64,000 nucleotides of DNA, taken from Nymphaea colorata (taxonomy: Eukaryota; Streptophyta; Magnoliopsida; Nymphaeales; Nymphaeaceae). Positions 49,297 through 60,889 of the stretch are shown here, piece by piece. The DNA lies in the NCBI RefSeq assembly GCF_008831285.2, contig NC_045142.1:13891354-13955353 (forward strand). The letters run 5' to 3'. The notes under the pieces are model-generated. The model was not told the origin of the DNA. It made no database searches and worked only from the letters and a program-made list of their open reading frames with translations. The translations under genes were made by a program, and so were the position numbers. Numbering within the stretch: position 1 is the stretch's first letter; each line of letters starts with the position of its first letter.

Positions 49297-49896
49297 GTAT
49301 GTCACATAGGTATGAGTACAGGTACCGGTGTGGGTACGGGTACAGAGCATTTTCAAAAAATTTGAGTGCGGGGGTACGGCCGTACACACACACAGACATA
49401 TATGTCAAAAAATTTCAAAATGAATAACATATTCATAAATCATGATCCAAAACACAGTATGAAAGTAATTAACATTCAAATATATAAGTTTTCTTAATTC
49501 TCTGTCGCATCATCAAGATTAGAAGGAGCAACAGGTCACACTTTTAAGATATATTGACATCGCTATGGTTATGGCTCACACTATTATCGAATATTCAAGT
49601 TATAGAGAAGCGATGGATTTTCAAAACATTGTATGGAAGATTTTAAATGAAAAGTTGTGAGGAACTATGTGCAAGAACGGTTTAGATTGAAAAAGGAAAC
49701 AGGAAAAGAGGGGGATTTTTAATTTTCAACTCAAAAACTGGACAACTTTGGACTCGGTCAAAGTTGACTGAGTCCAAAAATGGATAAAAATGATCTTGGG
49801 TACGTTGACCATACCCAATGCTACGTTGACCGTACCTAATGCTGCGTTGACCGCACCAAGGCCGTACCCGTACCATACAGGTACCATGTGACATAG
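49297..49896. mobile_element. 600-bp terminal-inverted-repeat element with 8-bp target duplication
   Basis: The left end reads GTATGTCACATAGGTATGAG, then TACAGGTACCGG and GTGGGTACGGGTAC. The right end, reverse-complemented, reads CTATGTCACATGGTACCTGT, then ATGGTACGGGTACGG. The element is flanked by CTTCCAGG on both sides (49289-49296 and 49897-49904), an 8-bp duplication as made by hAT-type transposases. The interior has no coding frame and carries a TACGTTGACC-type motif three times at about 49800-49855. It is a non-autonomous element. Removing it and one duplication restores an uninterrupted flank, so the insertion is clean. Confidence 0.88.
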
Positions 49897-50283
49897 CTTC
49901 CAGGAAGAAGCTACCAGATGGAACCGATGTAATTGGGTACCAGGGTTGCTCAAATCATTTCACTAGACTAAATAATTGAGAAGTTCCAAGACCGACTGCT
50001 TCAGAGTACTACCCACTAGTTGTTACCTCATCTTCTAGAGCTGGCAACTTTTGCATCAAATCCAAATGCAGACCTCAACTGCAACTTTTCAAATATGGAA
50101 CAAGAAAGCTAAGGAACATGTTGAATAACATTTATGTTAGGTGGTTTTTTGAATATTTGATAGTTGTAGGAACGGCTCTTTATTAATAGTTGTTTTATTC
50201 TTGGACTTTTTATGTAATTTGTTAGTGTTACCCTAATTCTCATTTAATATGAGATTAACGCTTAATAATAAAAACATAGTGCA

Positions 50284-50285
<2 letters not shown>

Positions 50286-50359
<74 letters not shown>

Positions 50360-50368
50360 TCTCTCCCT
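50286..50368. repeat. (CT)n microsatellite
   Basis: About 70 bp of uninterrupted CT dinucleotides, then CT interrupted by CCCTC. A minus-strand frame of R-E repeats through it is a composition by-product. Confidence 0.99.
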
Positions 50369-50389
50369 TGTTCCTTCTCCTTTGATCTC

Positions 50390-50950
50390 TCATGACAGGG
50401 CTCACGCAACAGAACGCATATCCCAATTACCCTATAGCTGGTTTGCCATTGTTGGGAATACTGTCTCATGCCAACTTGGAGGAAGTTTTTGAGCAGGAGA
50501 AGCTGACTTTCAAATGTATCCTTTCACTATCATGGCTATTGTCAAGCCATGTTTTTACTATTAGCTATAGCCCTAGTTGGCTGCAGACATGGAAAGACTT
50601 TTGTTTGTCAACATTTGATTTGGTTCATCACACCTTGAGGACAAGGTTTTTTTTGAAAGGGGGAGTAATGCTAGTGTCCAGGTTTCAGTTCTAGAATCGG
50701 GTCTGGATTGGGTTTACTGGGCTGATCCAGAAAAATGACTTTAAATAACAGAATTGGGAGGACGCAAGGGGGATATAGGAAAATAGTATGTATTTGTGTG
50801 AGCATTCACATGTATGCAAATGCATGTAGTGGCAAAATAGACTGCAGGGTAGCACTCTTTCATGATGTCACATGGAAACAGTGAAGGGATCAGAATGTTT
50901 TCTTTTGAGAATAGCATGAGCGTGTTAAATTTTATAAATATATATGTATG

Positions 50951-50995
<45 letters not shown>

Positions 50996-51880
50996 TGGGC
51001 ACAGGCTTTTTGTTCAGTTTTTAGGTTTCTTTTGTAATTTTTACTTATTTTGTCTCTTCCTTTTTGTTTTGTAATCTTCGCCTTGTTTCAGTTTTTTATG
51101 TTCTTTTTGCAGCTGAATTCTCCAGCTGAAAGAGCTGCTTGGCTCTCCAGTGCCTATAATTCTAGTCGTTGGATATCCTAATAGCTCATTAATGATGTCT
51201 ATGTAAGGGTCTCTTTGGCCCTTGTCATTCTATGCTTCTTTTGAAGCTTTTCTAGGCATTTTTATATATTTTTTTGCCTTAGTATACTTTGTTTCATTGA
51301 GAGTTTCTTCTTATGACTATTTGTTTAACTGAAAGCTTTCCTTGTCACTTGGTATATCTTATTTCTATATCATAGTTACTCACAAAATGTTTAGTTTGGG
51401 CTTAGTTGAATTTTCTGCATATAGCTATTTCAGATTTTACAGTTCAATGGAGAATTGAGATTGAAAAATGGCAATGGAGATGTGGTCCGCTGTCCAACAA
51501 TATCTACACATGTCTGTCTTCCAAAGTGTATTTGTTTGAAGATTGTAATTTATGAAGGGCAGAGTTTTTGGTTTATACTGAAAAAAATTGTGAATCTCTT
51601 AATGTTCTTCTAGTTATGGTCCTTTTTTTCTATAATTTTATCAGTTATTTATGCTAAATTTGTAATTTTATCTTGGTGCAAGGCTGTGCAAATTCTTCAA
51701 AGTGGTGATTGAGAAGATTTACCTGAAATAGTGGAGGGGCAAACAAGTTCCTATGATAATATTACAGAAATAGAAGGAACACAAGATGGTTATGATGATA
51801 ACAAAATTGCAGATGTATACTTGCAAAGGGCATTATCTGTTCTCCTTGATGTTACTTTGTTGGAAGGTAGAAGCAGTATC
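50390..51880 (+). other. Exon-like blocks of an unidentified gene
   Basis: Three plausible exons on the plus strand: NAYPNYPIAGLPLLGILSHA followed by NLEEVFEQEKL (50410-50515); LNSPAERAAWLSSAYNSSRW after TTTTGCAG (from 51114); and DLPEIVEGQTSSYDNITEIE followed by DNKIADVYLQRALSVLLDVT (51718-51868), which ends at a GTAGAAG donor. The composition and codon pattern look like real protein, and the last block has an in-frame TGA just before DLPEIV. I do not recognise the family. It may be a further pseudogene of the island. Confidence 0.35.
50957..50993. repeat. (TA)n microsatellite
   Basis: Pure TA dinucleotides preceded by TATGTATG units. Confidence 0.98.
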
Positions 51881-52260
51881 TTATTACTTGTTTCCTAGCT
51901 TTCTTATCCTTGTGCTCCTAGATAATATCCAATCGTAGTCTTTGTATTCTTAGAAAATCTTATTCTTATAAGGTGTATTGTTAATAACTGCAAGTTGAAA
52001 ATAAGATGTTTATATTTAGAACATCCGGAGAAGAAGACACAATCCAATGGCTTACTGGGGTTTAACTAAATTGTATCCGAAAATGGATTTTTTTCCCTAC
52101 TGAATCTGATATTTGGTTGAATCTGTACACTCAACTATAGCTGATTCTGCCTACTTGTAGGCATTTCTTGTCCTAATATCATTAACTTATTTTTGCTTGC
52201 TTTCAACGATTTTTTTCCTTTGCAAAATTGGTTATTACATGTCATCATGATTTTTAAAAG

Positions 52261-52263
<3 letters not shown>

Positions 52264-52323
<60 letters not shown>
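52264..52323. repeat. (TA)n microsatellite, ~60 bp
   Basis: About 30 uninterrupted TA dinucleotides. Further dinucleotide tracts follow at 52587-52613 (TG), 52704-52740 (TA with one interruption) and 52956-52981 (TA). Confidence 0.98.
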
Positions 52324-52325
<2 letters not shown>

Positions 52326-52582
52326 GCCAGACCCTTATAATCCAGACTAGATGAGAATCGTATGGACTGTCTATTTTAAGGAGATCGGATGGTGGAGGAA
52401 ATACCCCTCACAAGAAGGCAAGAGATCTTGATTAACATACTTGTTGATTTTTATTTATTTATTTATTTTTCAATTTAATCTCTTCCAGGCAATTTCCTTA
52501 AAATCGATGGCCCAAGCGATCCAGAATGGCATACAAGGGTCTGGTAGCTACTCGTTTTCCAATATAGATATATATATGTGTA

Positions 52583-52620
<38 letters not shown>

Positions 52621-52740
52621 TATATGTTTATTTATGTGTAACATGCACATCTGTAGCTAATTAAATGAATAAATAGGCCTAGTTAGTCTCTCTCTCTCCC
52701 CCTATATATATATATATATATCTATATATATATATATATT

Positions 52741-52948
52741 CTTTAATTGCAGAGCGATATATTCTGCAAGAATATTAGGTTGCCCGTAAGGTCTTGCAAC
52801 TCTTGCGATAGCAATGTTGAGTCTTCGGTTCACAGAATGAAAGCTTTTTTGTACATTAGTCTGTAATTCTTCGATACCTCGGGCTCGACCCTCTATTAAC
52901 ATATTGGCGAATTCAATATGAATTATGACTTGAATCAAATTGATTCTT

Positions 52949-52955
<7 letters not shown>
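52741..52955 (-). pseudogene. rps3: Nuclear plastid-DNA insertion: fragment of rps3
   Basis: The minus strand translates without a stop to [40 protein letters not shown] and [20 protein letters not shown], then YIALQLKN. This is the middle of chloroplast ribosomal protein S3; the [14 protein letters not shown] and ALQLKN blocks are characteristic. The fragment is about 70 codons of a protein usually near 215-220 residues. It is flanked on both sides by TA microsatellite, not by plastid neighbours (rpl22, rpl16), so it is an organelle-derived insertion in nuclear DNA. No start codon or promoter, so not expressed as a protein. Confidence 0.9.
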
Positions 52956-52987
<32 letters not shown>

Positions 52988-53128
52988 CATCTATTTATTT
53001 ATGGCACTTCTAGCATTATTTTATAGAAATAAGAATGTGATCTGCATGATGAACTTTGTATGAGTTAATTGTGAAATGGTTGACATCATCTTTATTGTCC
53101 TCATCCTCCACTTCCTAGGGGTCACACT

Positions 53129-53329
53129 CTAGCCCAACTTTTTTGCTTTGAGACCATTAATCATGTCCATACATTGTCTTCGGGCAAATGCTTGTGGTCC
53201 TTTACTAGTCGACAGAGCCACATTCTCATGCATCCTAGCTACATGGTGTTTTAGCGGAGATATTCTTGCTGATAAGTCTTGTTTACAATACTTATAAAAA
53301 TGATTTTCAATTTTCATTTCCCTCACCAA
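53129..53329 (-). pseudogene. hAT transposase BED zinc-finger remnant
   Basis: The frame reads FYKYCKQDLSARISPLKHHV followed by ARMHENVAL, then LKAKK near the end. This matches the N-terminal BED finger of plant hAT-family transposases (C-x2-C ... H-x3/4-H with SxxxxLKxHLAxxHG). The first zinc cysteine is a tyrosine here, so the finger would be defective. The rest of the transposase, including the catalytic and dimerisation regions, is not found nearby. A small hAT relic. Confidence 0.65.
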
Positions 53330-53339
53330 TGTGGACCAT

Positions 53340-56300
53340 TGCCGTATGGGTCACTTGAAATCATGTCTTGATAAAAACGATATAAATGTATGGTAAAAGC
53401 ATGAGGTTTTTTGCCTTTCATGGTAGAAATGGGAAACCCATCTTTTTTCAACCGTAGTTCGCTACTTCACTTGTACATCTAGTTTGAAATTGAAGCTTTC
53501 TTCCTTAACATAGCGAGATCTCCCTCACAGCTCACAGAAAAATTGAGAGGGATCTTTTAAAGTTTAAATAAAAACTGGGGGTCAGACCCCCCTCTTTTCA
53601 TGCCTTTCTCATGTCATGGGATGTGAGACGTATTACACTGTATTGTCATGCCTTGTATCATACTATACAGTAAGATATGGTGCATTACACTCTTCTAAGG
53701 TGCAAGATGTGTCCAAGTAAAAAGTTAAGATATGTATCGTACAATTTGCATGATATTGGACAAAACCAAATGAAAGGAGGAATCCCCCTTTTCTCAATAG
53801 GAATATGAAAGAGTAAAAGGGTTTAGATGCAAGAAGAAGAATGAGATAAGAGGATCCCTGATTTTGAAATATAACAGTTTTGATGCAGTGCAGCAGCAGT
53901 CTTGTATGAGGGATTGAGCCTTTCTTTTTCTTTATGTTCTTCTTTTCTTAATGAGAGGACAGTACTTAAGAATTTCTCTGCTGGCACCCTAAGGCAACAT
54001 GAGGGCTGATGACATCCCTTAAGGTTATCTCAGGGAAATCTCAAGGGTGGATCTTCATAACCTAAAACAATCACAAGCAACACATTGAAAAAGAAGACAC
54101 GAAGGATCCATAGAATTGTGAAAAATAAAACTCTAGATCTGATGTTAGATGGAGGAAAAATTTCATATCTGTAGACAGACTTACATTTGCAGATATACAG
54201 GAATATTAAATCTGGCATCTGGCTTAATATTTCCATGCCTGACACTGGAGATAAAATCTGCAAAGTTGAAATGAAGGCAAAAAACCTGTAGATCCAATGA
54301 CAGCTGCGGGTCAGAAATAGATTTCAGAGGGAAACAGTGGAAAAGGGTATCATGACGTTCAGGAAAAGGAAAAATAAAAAAATCAGGCACGTTAGGGTTG
54401 AGGACCAACAATATTCCTACTGCGGATTTTCTGAAGAATGGAAACAGAGAAGGAAACATGTTTGAAAGGAGAAAAGAACCTTTGAGTAAGGAAGAAGATT
54501 AAATAAGGAACCCTTGACTGCATTTTTGGTTGCGGATCTCCTTGGACATACCTTTACAAAAATCTACAGCTTGTTAACCTGCCTCTGATACGATGAAAGA
54601 TTTTGTTATTGCTGTAGTTTCACAATACAGAGGAGAAGAAAAGAAGAGAGAACACAAGAGGGATGCTGCAAGGTCACTTCTGTCAGAAATAAGTCGTGCC
54701 ATAATTCTCATTCAAATATGTTCAGCTAACAGAAAATATGCTGAAATGCAGTACATAAGGATGTGTGGATCTGGATGGCATGTGGCTATGAATTTAGACT
54801 GGATCCAGTTAGATCAAAGTCAATGGCATCTGCTTAACACCGGCACTTCTGATTGACATTAAAGAACTGTATAAAAGAAATAATGCTGATAGGGTCTACT
54901 TTTTATCTCTAAAATCTAAATGCTGCTTTCTATTTTGCATCTCATGTTTGATACAACAAAAAGTTTTTTTCTTCCTGAGAACAGTAGGAAAGCTGACCTT
55001 TCTCAACTCTGGTTTCTTCCTGTATGAAGTTAAAAAATCATGAGCATTTCTGACAAAGGAATAAACAGTATGATAACTATAGCCCGCTTATTTTGATATA
55101 TTTGAGTCACTGAAGTCAATTCCAGTAACAAAGAATGCTTACACTGAACTTGGGATCTCACTTTTGGCTTCCTAGTCTCCATAAATTTTCACTCGCAGGT
55201 ATACATATGTATACCTGTGCAGAATCTTCTTTTTATTAATTATCTTCGTTCTTTAGCCTTCATTTTCAATTTTTAGAGCTATGGTATGCAGATCATCACT
55301 TTTTTCTTTTTTCTGTTTTCAAGGGCTTCATTAGTAACCTGCTTTATGGCTATTTGTGTTAAAAGTATGTGCACAGCATCAATTAGTTTTTTTAGTTCCC
55401 CAAGGGGCTTTGTTAGTAACCTCGTTCATGGCTGTTACAAATATGGGCTTACACACACACACACACACATGCTAAGTGTCACGTGTTTCTTGATTCATGT
55501 ATAATTGTGTGTGTGCATCATATATGTGTGTGTGTGTGTGTAAGTGTATTTTGTATGTGGTTTTGGTCATTGTATCTTCATGTTTTATAATTTGTTATTC
55601 TTTGTTTCCATACTTGCATTGGTTTTGTGAAAATTGGATTTTCACCAGAGCTTTGACCAGCTCCAACGGCTCCGTTTAGAGTTTAGATACATTGAAAGTA
55701 GTTCAACAGCTAGTTCAGGGCTGCTTTGTTGTATGTTTTGAGGGATGAATTCCTCATACGTTTCATGTTTTTTGTAAGCATACTTGGGGAACATCATCAA
55801 TTTATATGTTTTGAGTGGGTCCTTGTTTAGCTTGCCTTGATTCTTTGTATTAGAATCCTTCATTTTGGGCTGTTTGGGCCTCTACATTGCAAGCATTTTA
55901 TCAAGTTGGTCCTTGGAAATTCTGATTTCAAGGTCGTATGACAGATCGCTAGATGAATTTATAATGTCTTCCATGGAATATAAACATGAAAGGTAGATGT
56001 TTGTACAGTGCACAGCTTGCTTGTTTTGTTCTCGTGTTCATTCATTTGCTGGATTTCTTGATTTATTTAGAGGTTCCGCTTGTGAGAATACTATCCTATT
56101 ACTTCTTTATTGTGCTTGTTAGAGAAAATGCTGTTTCTATGGATATTTCAATGAAATTTCTGACAAGCAACTCATAAATGATAAATTTCTTGGTGTTCCA
56201 CAGCGTTTTATCACTTGTTCTAAACATGCCAATTTCAGAGTCAAAGCGGCAGAGGGTATTGGTTGCATCATGCATTCTCTACTCAGATGTTAGTTTAGTT

Positions 56301-57090
56301 TTCTACTTGTTCTGGTTTCCAACCCCCAAGTATAAATACTGTTCCCTCTTTGAAATTTGTAATTTAGGTCTAATATACATACATCTAATAAGCATGGGAA
56401 ATTCATTTACTAGCTTTAGAGAAGGTAAAAAAGGATCCTTCTTTTTTCCTTTCATGGAGGAAAAGTTAGTCTTGTTTCTACTTATGTAAGCACACATGGT
56501 GTCTGAACGTTTAAACTCTTCTAATGGCTCATACTGCCTCAATCCTTATTTCCTGTTCAGCATGTTCTTCATAAGAACAAAAAATGTGCATTAGCCAAAG
56601 TATCCAGACCATCATGCTCGTGAACTTAGTAAATGCTGTTCTAATCCATGTAAAACGATATTCAATTTTTTACTTTTGACAAATGTTTTACTTATTGTGT
56701 CCCGTTTTTGAAAGCTTTATTTGCCAATGCTTGGTTTATCAATTCTTTAAGTTTCTTGCTTATGCTGTTGAAAACAAAAATAAAATGTCGAGATATTTTT
56801 GATATTTTGCTCCTTTGCATCTGAAGCTTCAGTTCCATAATTTCCATGTTGCTTTCAAGAGATTTGTGATGAAGGCAGAGGTAGAAAGACTTAAGCGAGA
56901 TCTCTATACAGAATAGGAAAATCCAATCTCTGCTTTCTCGGATCAGGATGTGGTGCAGCAGCATCATTCTCCATGGTGGGACAAATCCCTCTTACTTATA
57001 AGATATATTAGGGCACTAGGGCCTAGAATGCCCTTAAGAGGGCTGGATAATGAATCCATATTGTCAAAGCAAGTAATATGATAAATATGT
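53340..57090. other. Long stretch of unassigned, transposon-like sequence
   Basis: No gene recognised. A primer-binding-site-like motif (minus strand TCGTATCAGAGG, two mismatches to the consensus) lies at 54582-54593. CA and TG microsatellites lie at 55450-55470 and 55507-55542. The minus-strand TATA-like CTTATAAGTAA near 56995 may belong to the decayed 3' LTR of the copia remnant to the right. Short frames at 55642-55863 (minus) and 56178-56489 (plus) show no motif. Confidence 0.5.
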
Positions 57091-57099
57091 GGTGATAGT

Positions 57100-57665
57100 C
57101 TCCCTCAATTGAGCCTTGCCTTTGAAGCATGCTGGACTTGCCCTCAAGGAACCAAAGCTTCCTTCGTTAGTCCTTTCCCAAATATGTTATCAATGTCATT
57201 CTTTGTGCCAACATATCTTGCTTCTTCTTCTTGGTCTTCAATAGTTTGTTTGATAAAATGCTAATCTGTTTTAATGTGTTTTATTCTACCATGTAGTAAA
57301 ATCTTAATGGCACTTCGGTTAACTGGCTTCAGCAAAATTTCTCCAAGTGCAACCAAAAGATGTTTGAATCCAAGTTTTTTAGATGTAGCGAACACTGTAG
57401 CTCTAAATTATGCTTTTGCACCTGATCTAGCTATAACACTCTTTTTTGCTGCTCCACTAGACAGGGTTCTCTCTAACAAAGAAAAAATATCTAGATATTA
57501 ATTTCCTTTCATCTAGATCTCCAGCCCAACCCACATCTGAATATGCCAACAATATCAACATGTCTAGTTCGAGTTTGTTCTCTCCTAAATGAGGCCATTG
57601 CCTACAGTGCCCTTTAAGTGTCTTAACATTCTTCTAGCCTTGGTTCATGTACAAACTGAGATGCT
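57100..57665 (-). mobile_element. Ty1/copia polyprotein remnant (RNase H end)
   Basis: The minus strand shows the C-terminal copia signature in several frames with stops: GAAKKSVIARSGAKA, then FRATVFATSKKLGFKHLLVA, then HGRIKHIKTD*HFIKQTIED and NIFGKGLTKE. In intact elements these are the RNase H segment SSKKQ...V(A/S)RSSAEAE(Y/F)RA, the ERTKHIE(V/I)D(C/R)HFI block and the ADIFTKGL terminus. The last 15 codons are followed by a purine-rich tract (AATTGAGGGAGAC, about 57098-57110), the expected polypurine tract before a 3' LTR. Reverse transcriptase and integrase are absent. Confidence 0.85.
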
Positions 57666-57976
57666 TGATTAACTGCATACACCAAGGTTATCATGATTCA
57701 TTAAATTGAATTGAAACCAGAATTGATTGACTAAAAAAATGTACTTTATTTTAAAAATTTTAACATTCAGGATAAAATGAAAGAAAATGTAAAAGCTTAC
57801 ACTTTAGAAAAATAAAAAAATGATAAAGAAAGTAAAACACAATAAAAACGATCATTGAGGTGTGGTCAGTCCTTTAGTGATCAGATGGGCTAAGCTACTC
57901 AATAAGCAAGTTTATGTTCAATTGGTGAAGCGATCATCTGAAGTACTTTGGTGTTCTCAAACTAGAAAGTGAACGA

Positions 57977-58899
57977 AGATCACAAACTTTCTTCTTGTGT
58001 GCAAGTTGTATGTGGATGTGATCAGAATGTGGACTTAGTTCTCTTTTCTTCCTTCATGCAAGATCTTCAGTATGTGGATAAAGGGAAGACGCCCTTGATC
58101 TTGTTTTGTGCTGCTGTTGGTGGAGACTCAGGCCTGCACAGATCGTGTAGGCATACGTGAGAAAGCTAATAGGAAGACTGCTAGCATCCAGATCTAATAG
58201 TATGGTTCCTTTTGATAAACTTGCTGACGTTGTTTCTGTTGGACATGATCCTGCTTATTTCTTGCGCTTTTTATTACAAACTACTTAATCATGCATAAGC
58301 TATCAAATGGTAGTAGAACTTATGTCAGTTAGATCATGCAGGGCCAAAAGGACAGCTTCTGTTAATAAGTGGGAGGAAAGAAGATGAAGTTGCAAGGAGC
58401 TTGGAAAGGGTGTTGCTTGCAATGCGAATAAGCACCTCAGAGCCTAAGGTGCAAACTTTGTCACACAGCTTTTTTTTAACTTTAGTTGAGCTGCATGTAG
58501 GCCATATCAGCCAATTGTGCCTCATAAAATAAGCTATCGGTTTTAAGTCTGCATTTCTTTTGCTGCAGGTTTTGAAGAATGCTTTCAAAAAGATGCACAT
58601 CTATGTTCATCAGAAGTACGGTTATTCGTACGAATGGAATGAGTAGTATATACCATGTTGCATGGATACTTATGTTACATTGGTATGGATACGAGTGCCC
58701 GGTGTGGGTGTGATTGTTCAATTGAGTGTTTATTTCTGTTTTTTGACATGGTAATATCATTTGTTTTTACTGGAGAACATTGAACTTTTATTTGTAGGAT
58801 CATTTTTGAAGTAGACTAGGAATTATAGCTTTTGTCCTGTGTTTCTGGTAGAATTTTCACCAAATTAAAAATCGTTTTTAAATATAAAAACGACCTTCA
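57977..58899. repeat. Segmental duplication, copy 2
   Basis: Counterpart of 39108-40019. Both copies contain TATGTTACATTGGTATGGAT followed by ACGAGTGCCCGGTGTGGGTG (39792 and 58673), which resembles the left terminal repeat of the 600-bp element at 49297. The ancestral segment therefore already carried a relic of that family before duplication. Confidence 0.9.
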
Positions 58900-59384
58900 A
58901 AAATTTTTTGTTTTCTTTTTCTTGTATCTAAAACTTCTTTGGCATATGTAAAATGGCCACCAGTTTTCAGTTGGACCAATTAGGTTGGATTTGCAACATT
59001 ATTTAGTAGTCATCATTTTTTTTAGAATTTTGGATCTTTAGTCATTAAACTCACACGACATTGGTGGAAAGGTTTGCTTTGTTGTTCTCTTTTTTTTTTT
59101 TTGAGTGAAATTTTATATCTTATAGTTGGTAAGGGTTCAACTTAGTAAATATAGGTTCACTTCTTCGTTTTTAGGACGTGTTTATGTTCTTATAAACTGT
59201 TTTATTTTTTTTGCTTGAATTCTTGATTTATTTATCATAAGGTGCAATGAAGGAGTGATTAGATAGGTGGGGATAGAGTAGAATAGGTGATTTGTATTTG
59301 ATTTTTGAATTTGATAGTTCGATTTTTGAATTGGATAGTTTGATCTTTCCTACTTCTATAGGAGAGCATATGGAGTTCTTCTTC

Positions 59385-59640
59385 TACCCAACAAATCAGT
59401 CTGGTTTCATAAAAACTCCTCTTTTGGTAGAAGAGAGTTCCTACTTCCAAGTGATATGCCATTTGATGTCAAGTACTTTTTTGGAAGAGAAAATTTTTTA
59501 TTGTGCGTAAAAACATTTTAAAAGTGTCTTGTCATGCAATGATATGCCTTCATATTTATTGCCCAAGCAAAATGAAACTTTCAAGTTTTTTTTGTTGTCA
59601 ATCATTAGAAAAGGAAATCTGGAATTGAAGAACAAGTTGT
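59385..59640 (+). mobile_element. Dispersed repeat family A, fragment in opposite orientation
   Basis: Reverse-complement match to about 30490-30725 of family A copy 2: AGAGAGTTCCTACTTCCAAG, GATATGCCATTTGATGTCAA, AAAGTGTCTTG..ATGATATGCC and TTGTTGTCAATCATTAGAA all have counterparts in inverted order. This is the third copy in the window, about 250 bp, and the only one on the plus strand. Confidence 0.75.
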
Positions 59641-59667
59641 GCATGATCAAACCTCTTGCACAACTTG

Positions 59668-59930
59668 AGGGGGGCTATTAACATTGTACAAATTGGATCG
59701 GGTCTACAGACCCGATCCATCTAGCCCATATACCTAAACATAATGGGTGGTGGCATACTTGTAAATACTTGTTGTTTTCTGTATTTACTTGCAGCATACA
59801 TTAGGTTATATTAATGACTAAGAGGAAGGACCACGGTTGCTGCCCTCTTTTCTTCTCTCTCACTATTGCACGTGCAGTCACCTCCTCTTCTTCTCTTCTC
59901 GCATCTACAAAGGATTCAATACAGTGGTTT
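59668..59930 (+). mobile_element. Probable 3' polypurine tract and LTR of a copia-like element
   Basis: TTGAGGGGGGC (59667-59677) is a classic polypurine tract. The LTR would begin at about 59678 with TATTAACATTGTACAAATTG, where intact elements usually start TG. The block contains a perfect-arm hairpin GGATCGGGTCT/AGACCCGATCC (about 59695-59718). The right end, near GGATTCAATACA (59909-59921), is tentative. With the family A fragment to its left it may be the 3' end of that element. Confidence 0.5.
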
Positions 59931-60049
59931 GGCGTAAGTATGTCCTTTCACTATTAATTTCTGTCTTGTTGTACTTTCTGCAATTTTCAGCTGCTTTTCC
60001 TGAAGTTTCAGCTTGCATTTCCTATGATAACCATAAACATGGAAGATAA

Positions 60050-60885
60050 TATTATGGAAGGTAGCTACCATGTTGCAACAGTCTCATGCAAGACTTAAAA
60101 TGATAGCAAGTGAATGCCAATCCTTTAGAAACCTATAGCTGATACCATCCAAGCAAGGACTACTGGATCACAACTAAGCTAGCAAAACTGAAACAACTTC
60201 AACATAACATAGCAATCCTTTTTAGATATAATGTCAATACAGTTACAAGGCAAACAAATAACAGTTAAATAAACCTAAACTAGGATAGAAAAATAAGAAA
60301 TAACTGCTATCAATCTCAAGATGAAGAAGCACAAATAAGCATCACGTTTCAATATAAAATGTACAATTTAGTTAAGGAACTAAGATAACTAGGAAATAAA
60401 ACCTCCATACCAGGTGTCACACACCTGCAAACTCATGAGTTTCTCAAGAACAAGGGCTAGAGCATTCAATTACAAGATGTACCTGTGGAAACATACATTT
60501 CACGTCTACAAAAGTTGTTGATATGACCATTGAAGGACAAGAAGCAACAGCCTTTGATAGACAACTTGTAAAGATTGAAAAAGAATTATTTTTCATAAAG
60601 AAAAATGTGTATGTGCATCATGAGGAAAGTGGGGGATTCAATTATCTCCCCTGGTAAATAGGCCAAACAAAGTCAATTTGTCAATTGTGCAACTCTTCTA
60701 TTGTGGAAAATAAATATATGATCTTTTTTGGAAAGGGAGTGTGTGCGAGTTGTGTATTTCAAGAATAGGCTGGAACCAACCAGCTGCACTTTATATTTTG
60801 CTATTGTAATCTAATAATAGAGAAAGGTGCACGATCTCAACGAATTACTTCTGAATAAATCAATAAGTCCTATGTAAGAACCATA
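60050..60885. other. Unassigned sequence before the right satellite array
   Basis: AT-rich, no coding frame, RNA gene or repeat recognised. Confidence 0.5.
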
Positions 60886-60889
60886 GCAT

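Noticed and set aside
50233-50469. Minus-strand frame with a long R-E repeat
   Set aside because: Simply the (CT)n microsatellite translated.
57969-58160. Ankyrin-repeat E3 ligase (XB3-like) gene based on YVDKGKTPLIL
   Set aside because: Only about a dozen residues resemble an ankyrin repeat, and neither flanking block continues the similarity; too weak to name.
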